A DNA stretch of 64,000 nucleotides from Sycon ciliatum (taxonomy: Eukaryota > Porifera > Calcarea > Leucosolenida > Sycettidae): NCBI RefSeq assembly GCF_964019385.1, contig NC_088655.1, forward strand, positions 16,048,948 through 16,112,947. The letters are read 5' to 3'. Below, piece by piece: positions 36,630-48,600 of this stretch. Within the stretch, counting starts at the first letter, position 1, and each line of letters starts with the position of its first letter. The position numbers and the translations under genes are program-made. The notes beneath the pieces are model-generated. The model ran no database searches. It was not told the DNA's origin and saw only the letters and a list, made by a program, of their open reading frames with translations.

Positions 36630-39600
36630 GTGAGTTTAAATGTACTTACAGTCCATCCATTGGAAACTGGCTCCCTAACTTTTTGGTGTCTCTCTCACAT
36701 AGTTGTAGATATCGTGAAAACAACAGTACATCCTGCATTGTGCTACCCGTGCAATTACTCCTTGCCACATTTGAGGCCAGAAAAGTCCAAGAACAGGGAA
36801 ATAGAAATTCAGCCAGGTTTTACAAAATTAGGACAGGTGTGCCATGGCAAAATGTATGGAGAAGCAGATCCAAAACCCAGATTTTTGAGATTGAAAGTGG
36901 GTTTTTGATCCTCAGTTCGGCCCAAATCCGACTTTCAAAAGCCAGCGGGCCAGTTTCCGATGAATGGACTGGAGGGCATTCATTTCTTTTCTGGTATACC
37001 ACGCCAGACGTTCGTTCCTCGATCGAAAGACCCTTGACGTTGTTGCATTTATCACAAATTGAATATCTAGGAAGGGAGTTATTCATTATTATTTGCCTGG
37101 CGAAGTGGTCGGTAGCACCAGGCTGGTCGCTAGTCACGGTGGTTTTTAGTCACAGGTTTTACTGTATTACTGTAGTGTAATACTCATAGCGTTCTCATTC
37201 TATAGAAATTTGGAAAATGCAAATTAGTATTCTTGCTGTGAACTGGCGTTGCATTCATACGGAAATTTGCCAACTCAAATCAATAATACTGCCAAAAGGA
37301 GGACTATATTTTAGCTGTAAGATTTCCTATTTGTAGATCTGCATAAGGATAATGTCACAACGATCATTCTAGTGCAAGCAATGAGAAGAAACAAAGGATT
37401 GGTTCAGAACTGTTTCTTGGTACGATCATAAGTGAATATACGCAACCATGATTGGGGACTACTTCAAACAAATCTTATTATGTGCAGAAAGGATTTGCTC
37501 CGAATGTCGGAGCTCGCGCTTCCTGCCAACTGACTTGACATTTGACTGACTCGCGACTGCATCTGGCACCTTCGGAACCTTCCACTCGGCAAACCTGCAA
37601 GAAAGCACCACTCCCTGCTCAATACACAGTTTTTCAGGGACTTCAACTTTCATCAGTTGAGCTTGAGTACTGTAAAAGCCATAATGAAGTGCTAACTCTA
37701 ACGAGTTAACGATGAGAAATCTGTCGTCAAAATAGAAATCGTTATACAGAATTGATACATATACTGCCGTATTGAGCGCTGAGAATGAGTGAGAATAGTA
37801 ACCTTTGGTACGCATAAACTAGTCAATTTTGGGAAATCGCAATATATGCGCCTCGTTAGACTAATGGCTTTAACAGTAGGCCGAGGACGATTTTGTCTGA
37901 ATAGCACCACTTATATCATACTGACCAACCACCAAAATCTCAATCCCTTGACGAGACATGCAGAATTCCTGGATTTCTCTCAAAATCCCTGGATGGCACA
38001 ACACAATCTAAACAAGTGAAAAGAGCTTTTCCCGCCAGAAAATGTTCGTCTCTGCAGATCTGGGTACAGCAGAGTTCGACCCTGCAGTGCAGTTCAATCA
38101 GTCGGCGCCCGCCTGTCAGTGCAGATCTTGCAGGCTAGGCCGGTCAGATCTTGAAAGTGCCGAGCAGAGTTCAAAGTGCGAGTGGGCACCGTACATATTA
38201 AAAAAAAAAACGGGACATTCGAGGCGAATCCGTGGAGTTTTGAGGAAAATCCTGTCTCAGGCACAACTGTGACTTTTCCGGGAGTTTGCTTGAAATCCCC
38301 GGGACCCCAGGAGTAGTGTTGATTTCCCGGGATATTCCCGGGAAAACCGGAAGGGTTGGCCAGTATACTTATATAATGCTCTCATGACCAACCAATCACC
38401 AGGGATACAAACTTACACAGACAGTGACTCCGGCATCAAGCGCGACAAACACCTCGTGAGCACCAGGCAGCAGCGTGAGTCAGTGTCGCACATGGAGTTG
38501 TGGCTCGACGCGGAGTATCAAGTCAGTCGGCAGGAAGCGCGAGCTCCGGCGTTCGAAGCAGACACTTTCTTCACAAATAACCGCCGATGTCGCAACATCT
38601 TAGCTCTCGAAATCCTATACCGGTATGCACAAATTGAAGGGAAATAAGGGGAAAAAGGAGAGAAACAATAAGGTGGCAATACTGCATGTATACAGCAGGA
38701 GATGAGCAAAACACAAGCAGACGGGAGGAAAGTGTAAAGGGAAAAGGGGGGGGGGGGGGGACAATCACACTCACCACACACACACACCATACTATAGTAG
38801 ATAATAGGGATGAAACGATTACACCGATTACTCGGAACTTACTCCTTATCCCTATGATCACTACTCGTTATGCTGTTATCCAGTATGCACTACTTGTACA
38901 ATGTACATAACAATGTCCATAGTACTGTACTACTAGCGAAGTCACCGCACTGTCTGCATACTGTAGACTACAGTTGGATGACGTGCTGGGGTTGACTACG
39001 GTATAGTAGGTTGACTACGGTATAGTCTACCCCAGCACTTCATCCAAGGTGACAAAATTCACACCTTTTCCTCGTCACCTTCACACTTTTGGGATCCGGT
39101 GTGTGTACCACCGGTCACCCAGCAGTAAAACAAACTGGCTGTGCAGGATTTGATTATCAGTGCTGGGAGTGGATGGAGGCGCCTGTTTGTAGGACACCGG
39201 GCACTTTTCCAGGCTTCAGAAAGACAAGCGCAGTGGGAGCAGTACAATCGCGTACTTCGAAGTTGTGGGTGGAAAGCAGGGTGAAGATGCGAGCGAAACG
39301 GCAGCAGGAACAACGCCAGTGTCGACATCCTTCCGTAGCGACCAAAAAAATTACTTGTACTAGTTACGCATACAACACAGTTCTAGACGAGATGTCACAG
39401 AGCTTCCGAGATGTGTTATTCCATTAGTCAGCATTCCGAGATGTGTTATTCCATTAGTCAGCATTCCGAGATGTGTTATTCCATTAGTCAGCATTCCGAG
39501 ATGTGTTATTCCATTAGTCAGCATTCCGAGATGTGTTATTCCATTAGTCAGCATTCCGAGATGTGTTATTCCATTAGTCAGCATTCCGAGATGTGTTATT

Positions 39601-42600
39601 CCATTAGTCAGCACTCCGAGATGTGTCATTCCATTAGTCAGCATTCCGAGATGTGTTATTCCATTAGTCAGCATTCCGAGATGTGTTATTCCATTAGTCA
39701 GCATTCCGAGATGTGTTATTCCATTAGTCAGCATTCCGAGATGTGTTATTCCATTAGTCAGCATTCCGAGATGTGTTATTCCATTAGTCAGCATTCCGAG
39801 ATGTGTTATTCCATTAGTCAGCATTCCGAGATGTGTTATTCCATTAGTCAGCAAAAAATGAACACTGATAAAACAAACTTTCGCTTAAGACAAACTAGTA
39901 TTCATAACTCTATTGGATTCATCACTGTGTATTCACTGGGTAAGGCATATGGATAAGAAGAACTCCCGTTATTGCGAACAAATCCCGTCGGTCCCTTGTT
40001 GTTCGTCCTAAAGAGGTTTGACTGTACATGTACAGTTACATGTACATGTACATTTACATTTACATGTACATGTACATTTACATGTACATTTACATTTACA
40101 TTTACATTTACAGGTATGAGCATACTAGTACACTGTATTGTTACTGTATTGTTACTGTCTGCGCAAGTCATTCATGCGCCATTATCATGTTTCAGAGACC
40201 AGTGCAGTACAATTTTGATATGTCATACATATCCAGCATACTCGTTTTATGATAACTCGATCGTTTATAGTAAACGGTACTCGATAAGAAGAAATGGATG
40301 ATCGTTTCATTCCAAGCTAGATATGGGTTATTATGTGCCCTTTTGATTTTTCACATGTTATCACTATACTGTTAAAGCCATTATTCTAACGAGGCGCATA
40401 TATAACGATTTCCCAAAATTGACTGGTTTACGCGTACCAAAGGTAACGATTCTCACTCCTTCTCAATGCTCAATAGGACAGTATTATGACGTATCGATTT
40501 CTGTATAACGATTTCTATTTTAACGACAGATTTCTCCTCGTTAACTCGTTACAGTTAGCACTTCGTTAGATATATGGCTTTCACAGTAGCCAGTATATCA
40601 CTCATAAAAAGGACACACTTCAGGCTCATTACAAACATCTTGAAAGTTTTTGTCTTCACAAGTATACTTTCGAGCCTTCTCGTCAGGTGAAATACAGGCA
40701 AGGGAAAAGGAAAAAGAAACTTTCAAGATGTTTGTAATGAGCCTGAAGTGTGTCCTTTTTATGAGTATTATCGCATTTTTGTCTCAGAGGAAACAGTATA
40801 TCACTACAGGCGATTTTCAACAGTGTGCATCGTACATGCACGGTATACACGTGTGGGCACTCAATCGCGCTAGTGTAGCGTACTGGGGCAAGTAGTGTAC
40901 CATGTACAGTGTGTGGGTAGTACACAATGGCTACAAGACTGCGCGAGCTACGCTTGCTGCATGCAGAGCATGCGTGGTGCGGGGCAAGGCCAGCCTTTCC
41001 CTCGGTGACTTTTGCCCTTTGAATATTGTTGTCGTCTTGTCAAGGAGAGTTTCAGTCGTATTTCTCGTTCCTGAATTTCGTGATTTGCATGGTGGAGGCT
41101 AGTGCGAAGATTGCTATAGGGTACCCATTAGCCCAACTGTTAAGAGAACTACGCATTTCTTTGTCTAAGGTACATGTACATGCATTTGTCACCTAGTCAT
41201 TTCGCAACTAAACTCTGTCCTGCCCTCTGGCATGCACTTTTATTCTTGCGCAGGGGAATGGTCAAGCGGCTCGTAACAGAAGAATGTCTACATCTTCCGA
41301 CGGGCGTTCTGCCAAGAAGGTAACTGACCTATGAATGTCACTTGTGGACTGCATCCACTCAATGATACCCTTTCATGAAACTTGTTGTGAACGTTTGGCT
41401 CTTTTGGCAAGTATTGCCTTCTATGAAATGCCACTCTCTGCACAGTACACCGAGAAGATCATTGACGGCCTTTTCAGTGCAGATCATACAGCTTCCAGGT
41501 CCAATGGAGGAAGATAGTGGAGTGGGTGTGCAGTGTTACCAAGTGCCCTCTACCCCCATCCGTATTGCTCAGTGCCATTTTGCGAAATTTTTCAGCGTTT
41601 TCCATACTCGTTTTTTCAGGTCAACATTCTCACTGATTATTAGTGTAATTTGGAGAAAAAAACAAAAAAACAATACTGTCCAACCACAGAGTTCAATTGT
41701 GAAGCGTACGATTTAAAATTTCATGAAAGTAATTCCCTTTTTGCTATTCGTTATTCCTGGCGGTAGCAACCACGACTCTTTGAAGCAAGCGGTAGCTGTT
41801 TTCGGCTTTTTCTTCAATGCAGCTTCTTGCCTAGGTTCCTCGTCAGAATCCATGCTTGTCCACTTTGTTGTCCACTTTGTTGTCCACTTTGTTGTCCACT
41901 TTGTTGTCCACTTTGTTGTCCACTTCGTTGTCTGCTTCGTTGTCCGCTTGGTTGTCCGCATCGTTCATCTGGCTGAGACTGACATTGAACACAAAGCTAA
42001 ATGGTCGATCGAAAATGCTCTACGTACATAGAAGCTCGACGTACAAGGTCGACGCACAAGCTCGACGTACGAGCTCGTACAAGCTCGTACGTGAGTCGTA
42101 CAAACTCGTGCAAGCTCTGAATAGGACGCACGTCACATGGCATGACTTGTGTGTGCATGTGCAGTTTGCACAGCATGCATGGTGCACATACCGCGTAGTA
42201 CAATCATGCACATGTATTGCGCATGAATATGCACATGTACTGCACATGAATATGCACATGTACTGCACATGAATATGCACATGTACTGCACATGAATATG
42301 CACATGTACTGCACATGAATATGCACTTGTACTGCACATGAATATGCACATGTACTGCGCATGAATATGCACATGACATGAACATGGCATGTACAGCGCA
42401 GAGTGCATGCAGGCTGCATGCACTCTGCGATCCGATTTTGGGTAGATTGATCGATGGCACGTGGATGGGCGTCTTCTGCACCCTTTTCCCCTCCTTTCGA
42501 AGACACCTTTATTTTATTTTCTTTTTTTCGTTTTTCCGGGATAATTCGATTGAAATCCGTACTGCGGACAAAACTTCGTTTTCCGTAAAAATACGGACAA

Positions 42601-45600
42601 ATACGGGCAGTTGGTAACACTGGGTGGGACACACTAAGCACTGCTTCTGCTTCTGCCAGAAATTCTTAATAAGAAAGCTTATACCTACCTTAATATACAC
42701 CCCCATTCATCACACAGATCCACTGCCAGTGTATATTCATTGTATTTGTTCAAGAATGAAATTTAAGGAAATATACTGTTAATAGAGAGGTTCCGGGGTA
42801 CGATTTTCCGTGCCAAAATCCGTGTGGGCGCTACGGATTTTTTCCAGGCGTGCTCCATACGATTTTTCGGCACGGAGAATCCGTGTGGACTGGCTTTCAC
42901 ACGAACCATGTTTTGTATGGAGATTTTGCGTCATCGGGTGCAGAAAGATTTTTCGCGTACAAATTTGGTATGAGAAACATGGATTTTCCGCGGGAACTTT
43001 TGATTTCGGTACAAATTTTCAAAATAAAAAGGCATGGCGCGGGAATGTGACGTGTTTGGGCCCGTAACCTAGGCAATGACGGCAAACACATAAGTTCCGT
43101 ACTCCGGAACATTTCACTGCTTGAAAACGACGTATAAAAATCCGTAGGGCCTCTACGGATTTTTGGCACGAAAAATCGTACTCCGGAGGAACCTCCCTTA
43201 GGGCCTGGTCAGACTGCGGCAAAATCGAAATAATCCTAGGATTATAATCCGAATCTCCATAGTAACTTGCCGCCAGAGCGGCAAAAGCGAGAGTTGACGC
43301 TCCAAAAAAAAAGCAAGAACGGACCACGCTTTTCCGCTCCAAACAGGATTTGACGCTGATACGCCATTGACGCTGATAATCACTGATTTTTTCATCTCGA
43401 TATCGAGGAGCTAATTGGCCACGGACAACAACAAAACTCATAAGGATGGTTGCAAGGATTGCACTGAAGGTGTTGGCGATCCCCAAGGTGAAGGAATTTG
43501 ACGTCGTTCGTGGAGATTACCACTTGACGCTCGAAATGAAGTTTGAATTTTCACTCTCCCCACATGTGTAGTGTGATCGCGATTCAAATTCTGGACGCTG
43601 TTCTGTTTTCGTCAGGCAACCAAAATTTGCCGCAGTCTGACCAGGCCTGTAGAGAAATAAATACTGTTAATATATACTCCTTTTTAGGATTCAGAAGAGG
43701 GACTTCGAAATTTTCTCTCCACTTCAAAAAGAAAATTGAAAGAAAGAAGACAAAGGAAGAGAACAAGCAGGATTCGAACCCACAACAGTATGAATCTCAA
43801 GCAACCCCTTTTACCACCCAGCCACTGTGCTGCAGATGCTAAACCCTGTTGTTCTTACAATCTTGTACCCAAAATAGGCAACATCCCACATGTATGTACA
43901 CTATAGTACAAATGCTATACTAAAACGGTTAGTATAGCATTGTGTGATGAATGGGGGTGAATATTGAGTTAGGTATAAGTTGGATATACCATTCGCTGGA
44001 GTGTATATGGAAAATATACACCATCATACAAACCTCGGCCTGCGGCCTCGGTTTGTATTTGGTGTATATATTTCCATATACACTCCAGCTCAGGGTATAT
44101 CCTATACATATCTGAAAATTCTTTTAAAATACATGTAAAAGTTGATCTCTCCAATTTTGCCCAAAATTTCATGTAAGCTCACCTTGGGGGTGTAGATCAA
44201 CAGTGCAAAGCTCATGAAAAGTTTCTGAAGGAAATCTTGAATCTGGCATACCCTTAGAAGTGGGCCAAAGTCACATAATCTATAGGTGTATATACGAGTC
44301 ATGCCACCGTGTACACGAACTAACTACGAAAAAAACTTCATAAAACTGACATTGCCACAACTTTTGATTTTGGGTGCAGTACCAATTAGCCACGTCAGCA
44401 TCACAGAATGCCGAGGGTCATCAACCCCTGACGCCACAGATGATCGTCTTGAAAATAGCCAATTTACGAGCACTGATAAAACTACGAGCTACTCCCCCAT
44501 TTAGCAAGAACTATACACCGGCGGACAGTAGAATATCTCTACTAGGAGTGAAAACATGTCCCCCATCTTCGTTCTAAGGTTTTCTTGAACAGATGTTTTT
44601 TGAAATTTTCCACTCCACCATGCTGAAATACGGCCAAACTTGCACCTGTGCAGGAAAGCTCGCCCCTCTGCGACGTCAGCATTTTCTACTCCAACACTAC
44701 TCCTGGAGCTGAAGAAGAAAGTGTATTTTTGATTCATACAAAGAAAAGCACCGGTGAGCACTTGTCACTCCAAACGACAAACTTCTCCTTGCGCCACCAA
44801 CACATTATTGGTGCGACCGGTGATGCAAAAGTGACTGAAGTCCTGAGCACGGTTGTTGAATTTCACTGCAAGAGCCGCAGTGAATCACTTGCATCATGAC
44901 ACAAGAATGCCAAGTCTCGTGGATCACGCAGACCATATTCGGCATTGCAGGAGTTAGATGCAAAGGTACAAGATACATTGCTCACCACCTCCTGCCCACA
45001 CCAGCCACATTTCATTCATCTTGGGCACCCTGTAAGAAGACCTTAGGGTCTGTTGGGAATGCCCAAGTAAAATAATAAAATACAATACAAAAAATACATA
45101 ACTCTCCTTGCTGTGCATGGGATTATTTCAACGGCCTATTGGCATTGCAACATTCCTAGGGCAGTTTGTGGGGGTTTTGAACCGACTCTGCAGGAATTAC
45201 AGCGCATCTTACCTCAGCCATCATGTTTCTTTCAGAGTAGCGTGCCAGTCACGACTGTGATTGCTTTGTGTTGTGATCCGGAAACGTCATTCCACGTCAC
45301 AAATCACGCGATTTCACCGTGGCCTCTACAGTAAAATTCAAAACCGCGTTCAGGACTTCAGTCACTTTTACATCAAAGGGTCGCACCAAACAATAGAAGT
45401 GGCTCCAGGAGAAGCCTGTCGCGTGGAGTAACAAGTGATCACCGCTGCTTTTCCTTGTCAGAATCAACAATACACTTTGTTCCGCAGCGTTGAGAGTAGT
45501 GTTGGAGCAAAAATTACCGAGGAGACGTCGCGGAGGGGCGAGCTTTCCTGCACAGGTATGAGTTGGGCCGTTTTTGAGCATGGGAGTGGAAAAAATCCAA

Positions 45601-48600
45601 ATTGTTTGTTTCAAGAAAACCCAAGAAGGAAGATTAGGGACATGTCCTCAGTACTAGAAGAGGTGTTCTACTATCTTTCAGTGCATATGTCTTGCTACTT
45701 GGGGGCATGGCTCATAGTTTTATCATCGCTTGTATATTGGCTGTTTTCAAGACATTCATTTCTGGCGTCAGTGGTTGATGGCATTTGTCTTCTGGGATGC
45801 TGCCGTAGCTAAACTGTAATGCCCCAGAAATTATTCTAAGGTGAGGCAATGTTGGCTTGATGGAGCTCTGTTTGTAGCTTGTTTGTGTACGCTGTGGCAG
45901 GACTCGTTTTTGGACATTTGATTCATGTGATTGTTTCGACCATTTTTGAGGGTATGCCAGATTTAAGGGCATCGCACAGTCAATGTGTTGAGTACGAAGG
46001 GGAGTTGTACTCCCTAGGCACAAGGGACAACGGGAACGGGCAGTTGGGAAGACATTTATAATAGACGAAGAGACGGAGACCAGGACGAACGAAACGACTA
46101 TATCATGGAAGAGAGAGAGAGAGAGATCGAATCAGGGCGGCAAGATAAAGCGTCTGGGTAGCCATGTCAAATATGGGCGTGGAAGCAGCTACCCAGGCCA
46201 ACGGAACGAAAGGTGACAAAAGGAGACAAAAGGTGAGTGCGAAGATGCAAGCAGGCCAGCTTACAAAAGGTTGTAGAATGTATGGGAGGAGGTACCTAAC
46301 AGATGTGCACCCCAAAGGGAGCTTACCTGCACAGTTTGAGCGAAATAGGAGACATCTACTTGCGTCCACACTTGAGTATTCTTGGACATGCTCTCCCGAA
46401 AGTTAAAAATGATGTACTGGATTCAGTTGATCGTACCGTTAGATAAATATTTTAAAACTATTTTCATTTTGAGATCGGCCTATTTATCGCCTAGCTGTAC
46501 TGATGAGGTCTTCAAGGCAGGAACAGCTTGCTGTCTACAGCATCGGGTAACACTATTTAAGTTGATAATTTCAATTCTGTTGGTGTGCCTACAATGTACA
46601 AGAGCTTGTGTGAAGACTGATTAATCCGACCTTGAAGTTTCAAAAGAGTACTGGCAAGTTGGCCAAACCGCTTGTCCTGGGTCATTATTGTCCCCAAATT
46701 TCCAGAATGCCCTAGGATCCCTTCATGTCCATTTGTCATTTCGCAGGTTAACTCTATCCTGTCCTGTGACATACACTTTTATTCTTGAATAGGAGTACGT
46801 GCTGTCTGCAGATCGCTTCGGAGGGGCGTCTGGAACTTCCGACAATTGGGATTATCAACCTGCCAACCAGGCCGTAAGTGACCTATGAATGGCAATAGTG
46901 GACTGCATTCACTCCTTCATACCCTTTCATGATAGTTTTTGTAAATGTTAAGCTCTGTTGGCAACCCTAAAGTACTGTTTTCTATGAAATACACTCTCTA
47001 CAAACTATACTGAGAAGACCATTGGTGGCCTTTCCACTGCACAAAGAGCTGCTACCAGGTCCAATGCAGGGAGATAGTGGCAGGCGCATACGCAGGGGGG
47101 GGGTGTTCCCGTTGCCCGGAACCCCCCCAAATGTTCCAAACAGGGAACGTTTTTGGGCATTTTCTGGTAGGGCGCACGATCGATCTGGCAAGAATGCAAA
47201 ACTTCAACAGATCGTAACTCAGGCAAATCTTGCTCAAATTCAACGATCGAAATATCCGGGTAGAATAGAAAACTCTCAGCTGTCGTTTGAAACAATTTGC
47301 AACGCGCTGCGATCAACGTCTCTTGAGATAAATCATTCGTAAGTTCAGCCTCGATGTCGCAATTTCAAAAGCGCGCGGTGCGACTCGAGCATCGAGAATT
47401 TGAGACTTTTCATCACGCTGACTTGCTCAAATTTGCTGGGGCTTCACTTATGATATTTTCAGGAGTACACAGGAAAAAAATCGAAACTCTGCGATGAAGA
47501 AAAACAAAATCGCTGGAGCAGGACGCGTTTGGGCCTTTGGGCCATTTTTACGCGCCGTCGCTGCACTGCACCGCTATAGCCTATAGCGCTGGATGTGTAC
47601 ATGACTGTACTGTGTCCTGGCTATCATGGTCGACCTCATTCTCTCCCTGGTACCAAGAGTACATGAAAACCAGAGTGTGCAGCTCGGATGGGTTGCTGTC
47701 ACGGCGAAATTCCGTGATTACATCATTTTAGTGATGTAGTGCGTACAAGCAGGATTCAAGCAGGTCTCTTTCTGCACAACTGCTGCTCAGTTGTACGCAC
47801 TACGCCATTTCCCGCCTCAGATCTGGGCCAAATATGATGTAATCACGGAATTTCGCCGTGACAGACACCCATAGCAGAAAAGGCACCAAGCTGCACACTC
47901 TGCTTTTCATGTTGCTGGTACCTGTCCACTTCCGGTAAGCTCAAGATAATAAAGATTGAGTGAGTAGAACTGAAGTTATGATCCAAAGAACACGAAAAAT
48001 GCATAAATTTGAAAAATGACCTAGGGCTCTTTAGAATGGGTTAAAAAACGAGTCATTGTTTGGGATTCGGTTGGAAACCCCCCTAGAGGTGACCCTGCGT
48101 ACGCGCCTGAGTGGAGTGGGTGGGCCACAGCAAGCTCTGCTTCTGCTTCGCTGAGTAATCCTGAAGTTGAAAAAGGTGTATTGGATTCACTTGATCGAAA
48201 CGTTACATTAATATTTCAACTACATTGGCAAATACAATTATGTTGGTGTGTGCCTACTTCCTCCGGAAATAACAACTTCGAGACTTTTTTCACTACTTTT
48301 TGCTGCTGTTATTTCACTCTCTCTCTCTCTGGTTTTGCCAGCTTCAAACACTGACATGACATTTCGGAATCATATAAATGCATGATTTATATTTTGGAGA
48401 GCCGACAGTCGTCGCAAAGCAAGGGTGTCGACGCTGCAGACAAACCAAAAAGGAACATGTTTTTTCATTTTTGTCCATCAGGCGCAATGGGAAGAAAAGC
48501 ACTACGCTCTCTGCTCGTCGTAGCTATTTTGTTAGGTCAGAACTTGACAGAGCAGGACAATGGCACCGAGGAGCAAGAGGAGTGGAAAATGAAAAACAAT

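Larger units (their letters stand above)
37480..38610 (-). mobile_element. Hammerhead-bearing inverted-repeat element (copy 2) with two nested insertions
   Basis: The termini GGAGCTCGCGCTTCCTGCC (37507) and its inverse GGCAGGAAGCGCGAGCTCC (38531-38549) bound it, and the similarity extends outward on both sides. Read on the minus strand it matches copy 1. The body is interrupted at 37670-37876 by a TA-flanked MITE and at 37917-38366 by a hAT-like element. Copy 1 shows both empty sites: CCTACT at 35231-35236 and CTTATATAATG at about 35195. Confidence 0.65.

Noticed and set aside
39408..39853. Possible CRISPR-like array or repeat protein gene
   Set aside because: The 30-bp units are directly adjacent with no spacers, the context is an animal genome, and the frames on both strands simply follow the period.
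43768..43830. Functional tRNA gene on the minus strand
   Set aside because: Box A-like and box B sequences are present, but the anticodon and acceptor stems do not pair; a SINE head is likelier.
44501..44899. Repeated 83-86-codon frames at 44.5-44.9 kb and 49.4-49.8 kb as duplicated genes
   Set aside because: They lie in the inverted arms of foldback elements, appear on both strands and have no domain or start context.
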